From Kudoa neothunni (Eukaryota; Cnidaria), in assembly GCA_964304625.1 (NCBI GenBank), contig OZ199839.1, forward strand, positions 4,526,001 to 4,590,000: a stretch of DNA of 64,000 nt. Direction: 5' to 3'. The first letter of the stretch is position 1; every line of letters starts with the position of its first letter. Position numbers and translations under genes: made by a program. Under the pieces are notes generated by a model that saw only the letters and a program-made list of their open reading frames with translations, searched no databases and was not told the origin of the DNA. Positions 24,594-37,383 of the stretch are shown piece by piece.

Positions 24594-26488
24594 CCCTTAA
24601 ACACTAACCCTGGGCTCCTGGAGCCCAGGGATTAACTTACGTCAAACGCAGTATTATAATTTAATCTTAAATTAACTCTTCTACTATTAACAGGTCACAT
24701 TATATGATATATAAACAAAAATAGAATAGTTAAAGGTAGCATGATAAACTTTAGTATTATGCATAACAAAAAAACTTAGCAGGAATTATTATATTGTTTC
24801 CTATTATTAGGATGTATTTATTCGTTGTCGGCTTTAATTTATTTGTATGTTAATCAACATTCCTATTAAGTTAGTTAGCAAAATTAATAATTATTTATTT
24901 TAAATTCACTTCCACCATATGTTCCAACCATTATAAATATTGACGTAACATTCAATAAGAAATCGTAGACAAGAAATATGTTTTAATTATTTTTGTTGAG
25001 TCACAGTTTAAACAAATAATGTTTTTCTTTGAATGTTCATTACAAACACTTCGATCACATAAGTGACAGACTTGCTTGCTTCGAGGTGCGATACTGGTAG
25101 GACACAAACAGCATCGCTTCCTTTGGTTATTTTATTGGTTTTCCACTGGAGGATCACTTTCTTTGTTAAATTCGAAACCAACTATTTCCATTGTTCTTTT
25201 AACAGCAGGATGGTTAGAAACAAATGCAATTTTATATCTTCTTTCCTGCTCGGGCTTAATTAATGGCATGGACAAATCCATGAGAAATTGTTGGCGACGA
25301 TTTGACTTGTTTGTGTCATATAATGGAGATTGCCATGAATAAATACAACAAATGCATTGAACGCAGCTATATCAAGTATTTGACAAAATACTGCGAACGG
25401 CCACCGTCTACATTTTCTTTTACATGTGTAAATGGAAATACATTGATCCAAAGTGTCAACGCCACATTTCTGTACATTATAATCCAAGATTGCTTTTGGT
25501 TTACGATGGTACGCTGAACTAATACTTGGAGTACGATGCTCCGAAGAACGAATTATTACAGCCTTGTTTTCCCTTGGTACATAAGAAATTAGGGTAAATG
25601 ACCTATAGAAACCAAATAAGGATGAAAATATCTTCAGAGAGTTATTTGGTTGAAATTCGGGTGGAATAAATGTTCGACATTTGCGTACCGTACCAAGAAT
25701 GGACGTTTTTCTTTTTCGTAGATATAGAGCTAGCTTCCAGGAAGTGAAATAATTATCACATGTAATAGTTCTTCGTGAGTCCAACAAATGTTGAGTCAAA
25801 TCAATTACAACTTTAAAGCTTAGATTTGTTTCACGGCACTCATCAATTCTATCCAAGTAAGGTAAAACGTTGGATACATAACGTGTTCGACTATCACATA
25901 CGACCCAAAATTTTAGCCCATATTTGGATGGTTTTTTTGGCATGTAAACAAGAAATGATACGCGCCCTCGGAACGGACATAGTTGTTCATCTACGGTCAA
26001 GTTAGGTCCAGGGATATAACTATTCCTACAAATTTCCGAAAAATTTCTAAACAGGTTACTGATGGGGACAATTTATCAGCTGAATTTGGGAACTTTTTAT
26101 GTTTCCAATATTAATCAAAGCGCAAGCAATTGAAGATTTTTTGAAATCTCATTTCACTTATAATGGCGCGAAATAATGGTTTTCCGTGAATTTCATGTCA
26201 CAGAATTCAGGTACACTCTAGGTTTGATTTATAGGCACCAACCAATAACAGCAATCCTAAGAAAGCTTTTAATTCGATGCAATCTAGGCGTTTCCATGAA
26301 TCATTATATTTTTCAAAACCTTTACGGTTTGTGAACAATAAAATTTCTTCGAGCATCTCGTCTCTTATAATATGTGAAAATGAGCTCGATATGGTTGTTG
26401 TGTCCAATGTTTCAATAGGTTTTCCTTCCTCTAGGTCATTATTGATAATATTTTGATTGGCAGTTTGCCCAGGGTTAGAGTTTAAGGG
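24594..26488 (-). mobile_element. piggyBac transposon, copy 1, with both ends
   Basis: TTAA flanks both sides (24590-24593 and 26489-26492). Termini are inverted repeats: CCCTTAAACACTAACCCTGG at the left and its complement at the right, with an inner GGGCTCCTGGAGCCC palindrome. The minus strand encodes the transposase C-terminal two thirds at 25260-26000 (FRGRVSFLVYMPKKPSKYGL, TCDNYFTSWKLALYL, and KCGVDTLDQC), and an N-terminal piece at 26207-26407 (RKGFEKYNDSWKRLDCIELK). The catalytic aspartate blocks VCDSRTRYV and CDNYFTS are present. A short C-terminal cysteine-rich finger is visible near 25080-25130. The coding frame is broken near 26010-26200. Confidence 0.9.
25260..26000 (-). pseudogene. 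piggyBac transposase, catalytic part
   Basis: This open frame of 246 codons covers the DDE_Tnp_1_7 core: an EQLCPFRGR start, the second aspartate region YVSNVLPYLD, the TCDNYFTS block with its D, and VDTLDQC near the end. The upstream N-terminal domain is in a different frame after a run of stops between 26010 and 26200. It does not look able to make a full transposase. Confidence 0.85.
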
Positions 26489-26503
26489 TTAACGAAAACA
26501 AGG

Positions 26504-29500
26504 ATGGAGGCTGCGTGCACCAAGTGCGAAACCAATTCCAACGATGTCTCATTACAAGCTGGCTTCATCGGCCGCATCGCTATAGGTAGAATTGAAGGAG
26601 ACATATTATTTTACAAACAAGAAATCATCGATGGTGAAGAATGCTATGATAATATTTTATCGAAATACGATGAATTGTATGATGCACTAAGTACTCATCT
26701 TGAATCAATAAATAGTGATATCACAAATGCTGCTCGTAGATATTATACGAATATTATTACAAAAATAGATCAGCTGGCCAAAAACTTCGACCTGCAAAGA
26801 TACGACAGTATTATGAGCAAACAAAGAATTTTTAAGAGCAATCTTAATCAGTTGGAAAGTGTCTCCACCGCCGCCTTCAACACAGACGATGCCAACATTG
26901 TCTACGAGAATGCTAATAGAGTGTTGTCGTCATATACCGGGCACATTCCGCAGGATATGACCGACAAGCTCTCGAGTGCCTTGGGTGAACACATTACATT
27001 GATCAATAAATTTGAGCAATTAAAATCAACAGTTGCTGCACATGAAAAGGAAAAATCTGACGCCAAACTTGTACTAGATGATATTGATAAAAATGTGGGA
27101 GAAACCAAAGATTTTTTTGATGAGGCCAAAAACAAAGTTAATCAATTTAAGAACACGCTCACCATCGTTATTTCAACCCCCATTACTTAGAGCCAATTAA
27201 ATTATGTTGCTTCACAAGAATCAACACTTAAAAATGGTAATAATCAGCTGGAGCAAAAATATGGAAATGAATATAAAGACAGTGTTCAAACTATGGATAG
27301 ATGACAAGCTGAATTGGAAAGATCACTCACAACCTTGAGTGAAAGTTTCAAAGCAGATAAGGAAGAATTTACAAAGATTGTTAGCGATTACTCTAGTTTA
27401 AAACAACGGATTGAAAATGTCAAAACAGTTGAGATCCCTGATGCAGTCAAACAGACCAATTCGAAATACCTTCGAGAAAAAACTGCTGTTATGGACCCTA
27501 ATGCAACAATTTCGAATGTAAATGAAAAATTGGACAAAACAAAAATCGAATTATCCGACTCCAAAACAAAATATATCTCTGAAAACTCGAAAATAACAAA
27601 ATTACAAACCGAGGTGAGTGAACAAATTTCCTCCCTTTCTGAAAAAAATACCGAGTTTAATCAATTTGAAGCATCTGTAGCTAATTATGAGTCAAAATTC
27701 ATGTAATCTCTGGCTCGACCTATTATCAATACCATAAAAAAATACAAATTTTCAACTGATGGAATGAATGAAATTATGTCTATATCTAGCCAAATTAAAC
27801 TAAAAACCGATGAGAACATTAGAACTATTGTTGAAAATCATGGAAAAATAGAAACAGAAACCTTGAAGCGAAATAGTCAAGCTATTTTAGACCAATATAA
27901 TGACATATTAAGAGTGAAAAATATGTTGTCTGAACAAAAGGACATTCATCCAAATGATTTTCAAACTAAATTAAGTAAAGAAATAGAACAAATAAATTTG
28001 ATCTTGGATGTTGATTCGATAGTTTCCAGCGAGGCTCAACTCAGTGAAACCATCGATACTATAGTAACTTCTTATGGCCAATACGTTACTGAAAATCAGC
28101 AAGTAATATCCGCTTATGATGGATTTAAGAATTCTGCAGACGAATTCATTGGTTCAATCGATACTAAAATGGCGGATGTCACAGCTAAAAATGATAAGCT
28201 TGAAAATATGGCCATGATCGTGAGAGGTAAAAGCTCTCAAATTGATTTTTTATGGGTGAAACAGACGAAAAAAGAAGCTACTTGATAATACTTCAAAAAA
28301 CAAGCATGAATATTTTAGAAGCATTATTGATAAAGATAAACATGATTATAATGAAATGGAACAAAAAGTGGTATTAGAAAAAGCGAAATTAAGTGATAGC
28401 TTTGATGCCATCAAAAGTTTATACATTCGTAGACATAATATTAAAATTGAAGAGTATGAAAAAATTACTGATAAAATTATCTGAATATGATAATTTTTCA
28501 AAACAATTAACAGAATTGAAGGAGAAATTCCCAATTAATTCTAATAATGTTATCAATCAACTAGAACAATACAAAAGTAAGGGAAGTGACGAATATGAAG
28601 CTGAAAAAAGTCTATTATCTTCTCTTAAAGAAACTATAAATGAATGCATTTTCAATCTTATCAAAAATGACAGACATGAGAATTATGAATCTTTTGTGGA
28701 TGCATGTCATGAAGTTGAAACATTATTTGGGACTCAAAAGCAAAAGAACGATCAAGTGCTGGAGTCACTACAACGTGTCACCAGTGATATTTCAAAATTA
28801 AATCTTAATAATATTGATTACGATGAGGTTATAAAAAATATTGATGACATTAATCAAAAATCAACCCAAATGATTGAGGCTTACAAGACGGAAATAAAAA
28901 AACATTATATTAGAATGAACAAAGTAAAATTTGATGATACTGAAGTTCAGAGTATTTTAAACTCTTCTGAAGAGGAATATTCAGTAATAAACAGAATGAC
29001 TTTAGAGACGTTAAGTAAACCAAACACCCAACATTATCAAGCTCTCAGTGCTTCAGTAACTGAAGAGATCTCCCTCTATAATGGCTAAAGGACAAATATC
29101 CGAAACTAGATTTCAATTCTGTGATTGCTAAGTTTTACAATTCGTTCCCGGATTCCATTAATGGGGTCGAAGAAATCAAGAAACAAATTGATAATAAATT
29201 GAACTCGATAGATACTAATTTTGCACTAACAACCGATACCAAAAAGATCTTCGACTCGAATAAACTAGAAGCTACTCGAATTAAAGACGAAATCAATACG
29301 TTATTTAACGATTATGCCAATCGATTAAATAACGTATGGGATCTTCCTGAAAATGATTGGAATAATCAACACCTCAGCATTAATAAGGGAAGAAAAGATA
29401 AACTTGATGAAATAAAAACCAAACTACTTCTGTTAAATGAAAAAAACAAACAAATAAGAAATAACAGCGAAAATGTTTCCTCGTTCAAATCGAAAATAAT

Positions 29501-32500
29501 GTCTGCTGATCAAAATTTGTTGACTGTTAAAGACAGTTCTAAGTCCAAAGTAAATGATGTAAAAATAAAACATAAGGAACTGGGTAGTTATCTAAGTAAA
29601 TATATGTCGTGGACTGATAAGAATGAAGAAATTTCACCCGTATTGATACAACTTACAGGTGACGTTGACGAATTTAATAAAAATTATCCGAATCAAGTGG
29701 AATCATTAAAATCACAAATAGAAACTACTATTGATAACAAGATCGCTTTATTAGAAAATGAAAAAACTAACGCTATGAATATGAGAAACAAACTTTTAGA
29801 AAATTTTGGTGCCTTATCCCAGCTTTATGGACTCAAAGAAAGTGATTTGAACGAGGAAAATAAAAGTATTATTAACAATATCAAAGAAAAACTCAGCACA
29901 TTAGAAACTCATTGTGATAAATTTAAAAATATATCATTGGAAAAAAAGAAAACATTATCAACTGCACTTCCAAACCTAAAAGAATCGACATCAAATGATT
30001 CAATCAACATAGCTAATAAACTTTCAGACTGTGAATCTAAACTTGGATGTTGTCAAAATATGATAAATGGGAAAAATTGTAATAATGTAATTATGAAAAC
30101 TGTCAAAGAATGTGAGAATCTGGTGGAAAGATTTAGTGGTGCGGATGAAACCGCTTCAATTAACATATTAAAAACCCGATTTTCGGAGTCACTTGAAAGG
30201 GTAAAACTTTCAACAGGTGATATATTTGGTTTTGATCAGATGAACGCTTTAAAAAGTACAATACCTTTCATGGCTGATATTTTTGATAAAATACAGAACT
30301 CATTCAAAATGCAATTTCGACAACGAAAAGTCGAAGTTGTGGGCGTCGTAAACTCAGGAGTTAAATCTAAAATGAGCTTTTGTAATGAATCGGTTGATAA
30401 TAATATCGGTGCTATCACAAAATTGAAAACGATATTAAGAGACCTACTTGATCAGTACAGCGACGAGATTGCTGATCACCAAAAGGTCTGCACTGATTCT
30501 GAGAACATTTTCATCAGCGGGTCAGCGTCTGCTACTTCACTAGTGAAATCTATCAATGAGAATAATAAAAGTAACTATTTTACACGGGTGATCAATAAAA
30601 ACCCCACTGCATCAACGTCACTAGCAAAGTATTCTGATGATTTGAATGAGAACCAACGCTCTAGCGATTTTCACATCCAAGCAATAAAAAGATTAAATAA
30701 CGAAGTTCAAGCGATTCAAGGAATTATAGAAAATACTGAAGATACTTATAGACAGGGCTGCCAGCGGGATTTTAGAAAAAACCCAAGGTCGAGAAAAACG
30801 CTAGTCTAAAGTACAACAAAAAATAGAATCATATCTATCAAAGTTTTTAATCATCTTCCGAATCTTCAAATACATCTACAGATATTAAATTTAAATTTAT
30901 CGTCGTATTACAGAAATTTATTGTTGCGAACACTCATTCAAACTTAATGTCTAGTATAGATCAATATGTTCACAATGAATTAATTAATTCATAGTTCAAG
31001 ATATATTTTGAAATAACGTTAAATTTTCCAATAATGTGCGACAATGTTAATTGAACAATTGTGCAATCGTGCCCCGATAAACATTCTATTGTACTGTCGT
31101 TCAATATCGTATATGTTTAAACCCTGCACGATATAATCTGAGTAGGGTACGTTATTAAAAATATAAATATTAATGTCACACATAAGAAAATTTGTGTTAT
31201 TATTCAATGTTTACATGTTTTCAATAAAAACCCAAGATTTTAAAGAAGAATGGAAAAAAACCCAAGAACCCAAGGTCTTGGGGAAAAAACTAAGCAATGG
31301 ACGCCTTGCTTATAAATCCCTTAAACACGAAATAAACTTGCTACAAAACCAGATAAATGAGTCTGTATCTGTAAATGACAACAATATAAATGGAAGAAAT
31401 GAATTTGAAAATTATTTGGCCGGTATTCAGATAAAACTGGAAACAAAATATCTTGAAATCAATCAAATTATTGCCATTTTAATAACTGGGAAAAATTATG
31501 CGAATCAAATGAAAATAAATATTGATATGAGTTTGATGAATACTTCTTCCAAAATAAAAGAATTTGAAGACGTAATTTCAAAAAATAAACAACAAAAAGA
31601 CACGCTATTGGAAAATCTGAAACAGATAGAGGAAAAATCAAAGAGTATCAGTGCCACGTTTGGAATATTTGACAAATTAAAGAAACAACTAATTACGTTG
31701 CAAGAACAATTATCTTCGAGGTATCAAGAAGAAGTTGATTGGATTGAGTTGGAAAAGAATACTCTAACTAAATCAATGAATTCTAAATTATTGCGGATAC
31801 AATCGAATCAAGTAAAAACAATTGAACCACTAAATAAATACTTAAAGAGAGTTAATCATCTTGAATCAACCGTTAGCACTGCCAGCATGGACTTATCAGA
31901 ACTGGTTACAATAATAAAAAAAATAACGAACTGAATGATGATATCAAATCAAGGTATGCAGAATTAGAAATAAAATTAGGTAACAATTTTCTGAATGGAA
32001 ATCACTATTACTTTAACGAAAATGCCAAAATAATGACTCGAAATAATAAATTAGAACAACAAATCAATAATCATCTCCACATTGTTAACGACATAAATGA
32101 GAAACTCGTTAGTTCAAGTTTGGAAGAACTCTCCTAAAAATTCTTTGCAGATTCAGAAAGAAAAGTACAATTAATAGAGAAATTTATTTTACAAAAAAAA
32201 TATACAACATTCAATGTTTCAACATATGAATTAAATGCGGACGTAACGTGTGACCTAGAATTTTCAGAAAGGATGGAGGATATTCAAGGGGACTTAATAC
32301 CTATTGAAGAAATGCTCAAATTATTAGCCGATCAAAACAAGAAGAATGATGTCATGGGCCAAAATATTATAAATCAAAAACTACACAAACTAGAAAACAT
32401 CGACAGTCCAGACTCGGCGCCAGAATTCGCCAAAGAACTCCTTACAACAATTGCGATTAATCGTGATGACACCGGTCATGGCGTTGTCCAAGGTCGGATC

Positions 32501-32734
32501 AATGATATAAAAACATTAGATATAATAAATCTCATTGTTTTCCTATCATTTATCATGATCATGGTAATGGGGGTGTACGTAATTAGAAAACTTCGTCAGA
32601 AAAACAAAGAAAAATTATTATATCAAAAATGCGACCAAATTTACATTCCGGTTAAATTACAATATTCAGTCGGTTTTCTGGTTAAAAAATATAGAAATTT
32701 AGTGTTTAAACTAATAATTATATATAGTCGTTAG
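26504..32734 (+). pseudogene. Long coiled-coil protein with C-terminal membrane helix, broken
   Basis: About 6.2 kb of plus-strand sequence encodes almost continuous heptad-rich helix (K, E, N, I, L, S), read in pieces in all three frames. It begins MEAACTKCETNSNDVS and ends with a single transmembrane helix (INLIVFLSFIMIMVMGVYVI) plus a short basic tail, as in a tail-anchored or type-I membrane protein. The longest uninterrupted piece is 562 codons (29121-30809). There are about seven or eight breaks, one caused by the hAT MITE at 30753-31308. No introns are evident. I do not recognise the family: spectrin/nesprin-like, giant surface coiled-coil or a foreign intronless gene are all possible. 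No viral hallmark gene lies beside it. Confidence 0.6.
30753..31308. mobile_element. hAT-type MITE inside the coiled-coil frame
   Basis: CTTATAGA at 30745-30752 and CTTATAAA at 31309-31316 form a 7/8 target duplication. The left end is CAGGGCTGCCAGCGGG and the right end, inverted, is CAAGGCGTCCATTGC; AAAAACCCAAGG lies just inside each end. The same terminal style occurs in the 57804-58153 MITE. It has no coding capacity. Confidence 0.75.
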
Positions 32735-34994
32735 AATAACTGTTTATCGGTCTTTATTATTTTGTTCTCTCTCCGCCATTTATTTCTCTACCTTCAATTG
32801 AATATTTCGTATCAGTTGTTCATATATATACAGTAAAACCCCGTTTATCCGAATTTCGTTTAGTCGAAAATCGCGTTATCCGGAAAATTTTGTTGAAATT
32901 CATGTATATTCTAAATCATTGTTTCCCAAACTTTTTCAAAAGTATTAAATGTTTAGCTTAAACTGTTCATAACTTGAATAAAGTTCGGCTATTGTATACC
33001 CCGTGGCTCCCCAAAAACAGCCTTATTGTGTGCGTTTTCCCCCGAAAATCACTCTAAAAATTATTTGTAACAAAAAAAATACGGAGTGATGTACTTTTAT
33101 TACCATAAATTTATTAACAGTGTTTCTGGTTGATCTGGTCTCGGTTGTTGTCGTTGCCATTTTAATCTTGTTTACCAACATACGTTTATTCATTTCACCA
33201 TGAATACGTGTGCTTTCCTGTAATTTTCGCCTAGAAATGAGCTAATAATAATTTTACAATTAATATTCTCCGGAAAAAACTAAAAAGTATCCATAAATAC
33301 GTCCGTTTACATTCTCAATCGAACTAATGTAATACTCATTCTATTAATTACGTTAAACCTTAGAATTCAATTTTATTTGTTTCACATTGCATTTTCTAGT
33401 CTTACATTTTTTATATTAGTATCCGCGACATTTATCTTTGGTTAATTAACATTTTACTCTAAAAAGGTATAAACTTTCCATATACACAGGTAAAATAAAC
33501 CAAATAAATTCATCAAATTTACAAGTAGGTAACTTATAATAATATTGATTCGTAAAAATGTCATAAAATAATTTCTCTATATGCTTGTTTTTATTCTTTC
33601 CAAAAAAACAGAGTTAACCTGTGTTCAATACTAGTCATAATACTCGGCTACTCTCGTGGTTGGGGAATATTTAATTTAGGAAAAAATTGAAATAAAAATG
33701 TTTTGAATTATATTTTTTTAATATAATAAACGTTTCATTATGTAAATAGCATAAAGAACTGCCGAAAATTTACTGCGCGAAATAAAGAGTCATAAACGAA
33801 ACATAACAAAATTTTACTTAATAATATAAGTACTTATTACATTTAAGGAGAAAATGAAAAAACCTAATATAAATAAATTAAAAAAATTATAATACTAACC
33901 AATGAACCTCATTTTGTTTAAATTTCATCATCATTATTCGATACATCCGTGATTTTAAGAAACGAAGAAAAGCAAGTAGAAATCGACTTATACGTGAGGC
34001 ATTACAAACGGAATACAATTATACAGTCAATGCATAAAGGGATATAAAATCCGAAATTGAATTCCCATTTGAATTCTTTTATAGGTCTGTTCAGTTGAAT
34101 CATACCTATAACAATGTGGTAGATTAAATTTTTATCGTGAAATCTGATAAACATTTACCCAAGAAATTTTGTCACACGCAAAATCTTAAAAAACGCCGAC
34201 AAAAAAATTCAAAATACTTCCATATGCATATTCAAAGATACAAGAGCATAATACAAAGCCACTTTTTAAACTAACGCGTTCATTTAATCAGGATTTGTGG
34301 TTACTTTAAGATTTAGGGTCAAATTGGCCATGTAATTGGCTCGTAGTAGCTTCAAGACGATGGTGAACCGACATTTTACAAAATGTATTTCTTGGAAGAT
34401 TTGCATATGCAAGGTTAGAATTGATCAGCAACACGTTCTCGGAATAGGAACGTATTTTTCTAACACCCAAGACATGTTTAACAAGCAAAATAGGTACACG
34501 TATCATTTTAAGCGTGTTTTGGAAATCCACCCAATTTCTGATTCTATTACTATAATGGATACTGACAGCATTCTTAAGAAGAAAATATAGGTTGATATAA
34601 CACTCCAAGTCACGATTAATGGTCCTCATAAAGTTAGATCATCAGCGTGAAGTATTAGACATTTTTTAATGAAATTAACACAACACACTTCAAACAGTAA
34701 ATGAAGCACCTAAATCGCATAAGCTACCGCAACACTCAAAAATAAATGTCGGGAATGAAAATTGTTATTAGTTTCGCACTTCAAAAATTGGGAAACAAAC
34801 GTGTTTCATGTAACGTTTCTACTCCTATCGCTTAATGATAATAGAATAATGTTCCACATAACATTGTAGATATATTCCCAAAAATAGAATCGAAGAGACA
34901 TTGTTTCATATAAATAAATTTGAATGAAATTTATATAAACACTGAATTAAAATAGGCGAGTAAAATCCATAAAGGTAATGAAATGATAGCATAG
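32735..34994. other. AT-rich region with a lone Tigger-like terminus
   Basis: A solitary TIR-like sequence, TACAGTAAAACCCCGTTTATCCG, begins at about 32828 and repeats the TTATCCGG style of pogo/Tigger ends; no matching right end was found. CATTGTTTCCCAAACTTTTTC at about 32920 resembles a hAT MITE terminus, also alone. The small frames near 34306-34629 on both strands overlap each other and are not supported. Confidence 0.4.
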
Positions 34995-35270
34995 TCAGTT
35001 ATCAAAATACCTCCTTATTAAAACTATATTTTTGGTCATACCATTTGGAGAAAAAGCGTATAAATTGAGTTTAGAACCTACCCTAGAGAGGGCGACATAC
35101 AACTGCCCATGAGAAAAACACGGTTCCTCCAAATTTAAACCGACAACTTTGATGGTTTGCCCTTGGGCCTTATTTACGGGCATTGCAAAGCGTGGTTTGA
35201 TGGGAAATTGCAGTCTTCTAAAATTAATGGAGGTGTCCGAAGGAATTCTCGGAATATTTACATCTTTCAA
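34995..35270 (-). pseudogene. Helitron-type Pif1 helicase C-terminal fragment
   Basis: The minus strand gives LQFPIKPRFAMPVNKAQGQT followed by VVGLNLEEPCFSHGQLYVALSRVGS, the motif V/VI region of the Helitron (Pif1-like) helicase, then an IVLIRRYFDN ending typical of the family C terminus. The rest of the Rep-helicase is absent on either side. It is a short dead fragment of a rolling-circle transposon, or less likely of a host PIF1. Confidence 0.8.
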
Positions 35271-36685
35271 TAGTCTAAGGCGGTAATGGTAGGTTCGTGT
35301 TCGCTCTCAAGGCTCTAAATTTGCACAAAGTACTAATGAACGAACGAAATTGCCATCTGTGGTTAACTACTTAACCCTTTGAATCCCCAAATTTTAATTC
35401 AGCGGCTGAAAATTTTTTTTCTCATTATGTTTAATTTTAAATAACTTTATATAAAATATCCAAAAATTGAAGCACTCATTTCAAAAATTAAAAAGATACA
35501 CGCATGATGCCAAACGGCAACATTGGGACGGCGCTTATTTCAATATGCTGGAGTGCGCATGTGCTCGTTTCATGTTACTTTGCTTTTAACCAAAAAATTA
35601 CTCTTTCGTCATCAGAAATGAAATATTAAATTATTTATTACAATTTCGATAGTCCAAAAAACAGTTTCTGTTTTTATTGGGGCACAGATGAACATTACAC
35701 TCAATGTAAATATGTTCGAATAACCTATCATTGAAGAATCGGTTGAAATAAGTGAAACGTTCAAATATAATATCTTCAACTTTATTAAAAATATCAGCTG
35801 TTTATTAAATTTTTCGCATTCATTCCCTAATTTAAAATGTAGTCATCTTCCTCATCATTAGAACTGTATTTGGATACAATATCATCATATTGGCTTGACT
35901 ATACGATATGGAATCCGATTCCAGTCCAACGTCTGATTTGTTCCCACCTGGTAATAATATGATTTTTAAAAGTCTGTTCTGTTTAGTCCTTTCTCCAATC
36001 CAGTCAGAATCCATTCTAAAGAATATAAACACACTTAAATCGAGGGCCGAACGTTGCCGTGTAACAACGCCCGCTATACCCGCTGGACCAATGTTGCTAA
36101 TGGCAACAAGGATTGATCTGTCCCTATAGTATACGTATCAAAACATATTTTCTTCTTAGATTCATTTTTATAATAAACTTATTTAATAGTACATATGTAT
36201 ATTTTTTTATTTGATTGAAACCTCAAAATTCCAAGTTCAATTGTAGGATACTTTTAGCCCTTTTTATATTTGCCATAGAGTTTGATATTTATCTGTATCG
36301 CTCTTGATATGAAACATACAAGTTTTTATAATTCATTTTTATAAAATAAAATAAACATTAACTGTATTATTATAATAAGGATATATTTAAGAAATGTAAT
36401 TAAATGGTTAGAGGTACGTATAAGTTATGCAGAGTGAGTAATAAAATAAATTTAAAACTGCGGACACTTTAAACGTAAATGGATTAAAAAAATATAAAAC
36501 GAAGGTCATTCGAAAAAAATTTACAAATAGGTGGAAGTATTTAATAAAAAAGTTAAAAAAAACTATATCAAACTAAAATCTCAAAATTTTTTTAACAATA
36601 ACTCAAATTTCGCAATGTTAATTCCAAAACTATTCCGATTTCTCGATCACCGCGAATCTGCTCATTCGTTGAAACAGGCAAATGT
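35271..36685. other. Mostly non-coding, with a possible piggyBac relic at 35371-36130
   Basis: TTAACCCTTTGAATCCCC at 35371 has the TTAA plus CCCTTTGA style of the other piggyBac-type ends. A minus-strand acidic stretch near 35830-35880 (SSNDEEDDYILN) resembles a piggyBac N terminus. No right end was found. The remainder is AT-rich. Confidence 0.35.
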
Positions 36686-37239
36686 TTAATTATGAGTAGT
36701 TAGATATATCATCTTTACAACCAGAAAAGCACTAGTTCCGCCAACTACCATGATAACAGAAGCTGTGTATATGAGTTCCAGCCAATCCTGTTGTGTTTCT
36801 GGTCTGACTAGAAACGTTTTTTTCAGCTAAAACACCGCAAAGTAAAAATAACAATTTTTACAATATCTAAAATTTACCATTAAAGTTTTATTATTGAGTT
36901 CATCATCGCTAACAGAAGTATTCATATACCAAATGGAGATATTTTTACTGTTTTTATTTACGCTAGGTTGAATTGTTGTCATATTAGTAGAGGATACATT
37001 AACCAAGTTGGTTAGATTGTTATGTTTATCTACAACATCGTTAAAATTTGTAATAAACTATTGAATATTCAACCAAGTAATGATCGTGAGTATGCACTAT
37101 TTGCAGCGGTCAACCCAACAGTACCAATGCCATATGCGGAAATATTATTGCCGGAAATAAAGCAGAACACGGGAAACTCAATGCCAAATATACACGGAAA
37201 ACACAACATCAACTCCAAAAAGTTCACTCTTACATCCAT
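36686..37239 (-). CDS. Small type-I membrane glycoprotein, unknown family
   Basis: Minus-strand exons can be read with splice sites. A first exon from ATG at 37239 has a signal-peptide-like hydrophobic start (MDVRVNFLELMLCFPCIFGI). A second, after an acceptor near 37060, has many N-glycosylation sequons (NLT, NVS, NMT, NIS, NTS, NKT). The last, after an acceptor near 36832, reads LKKTFLVRPETQQDWLELIY and then a transmembrane helix TASVIMVVGGTSAFLVV with a short tail, stop at 36686-36688. The intron between the last two exons is about 51 nt; the donor of the first intron is uncertain. I do not recognise the family. It lies 145 bp downstream of UBR7 on the same strand. Confidence 0.5.
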
Positions 37240-37383
37240 AAAATTTTAAACAATCCTCGACAAATATATCACGAATCAGAAAAGTGAGAAATAATCAAAC
37301 GCACGCAGCGTCAATAAAAAACAATTCAAAACTTGTCATGTAAAGGCATAATGGAAGCAAAATATGTTCAAAAAATAAAACAA

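Noticed and set aside
25063-25517. Plus-strand frames over the piggyBac
   Set aside because: They are antisense shadows of the piggyBac transposase.
26504-32734. Nonstandard genetic code as an explanation for the interrupted coiled-coil frame
   Set aside because: The host genes DHODH, UBR7 and TAF5 use standard stops, and the frame also shifts between all three phases, which a recoded stop cannot explain.
34306-34629. Two overlapping open frames on opposite strands
   Set aside because: Neither has a known domain or splice partners, and both look like chance frames in moderately GC sequence.
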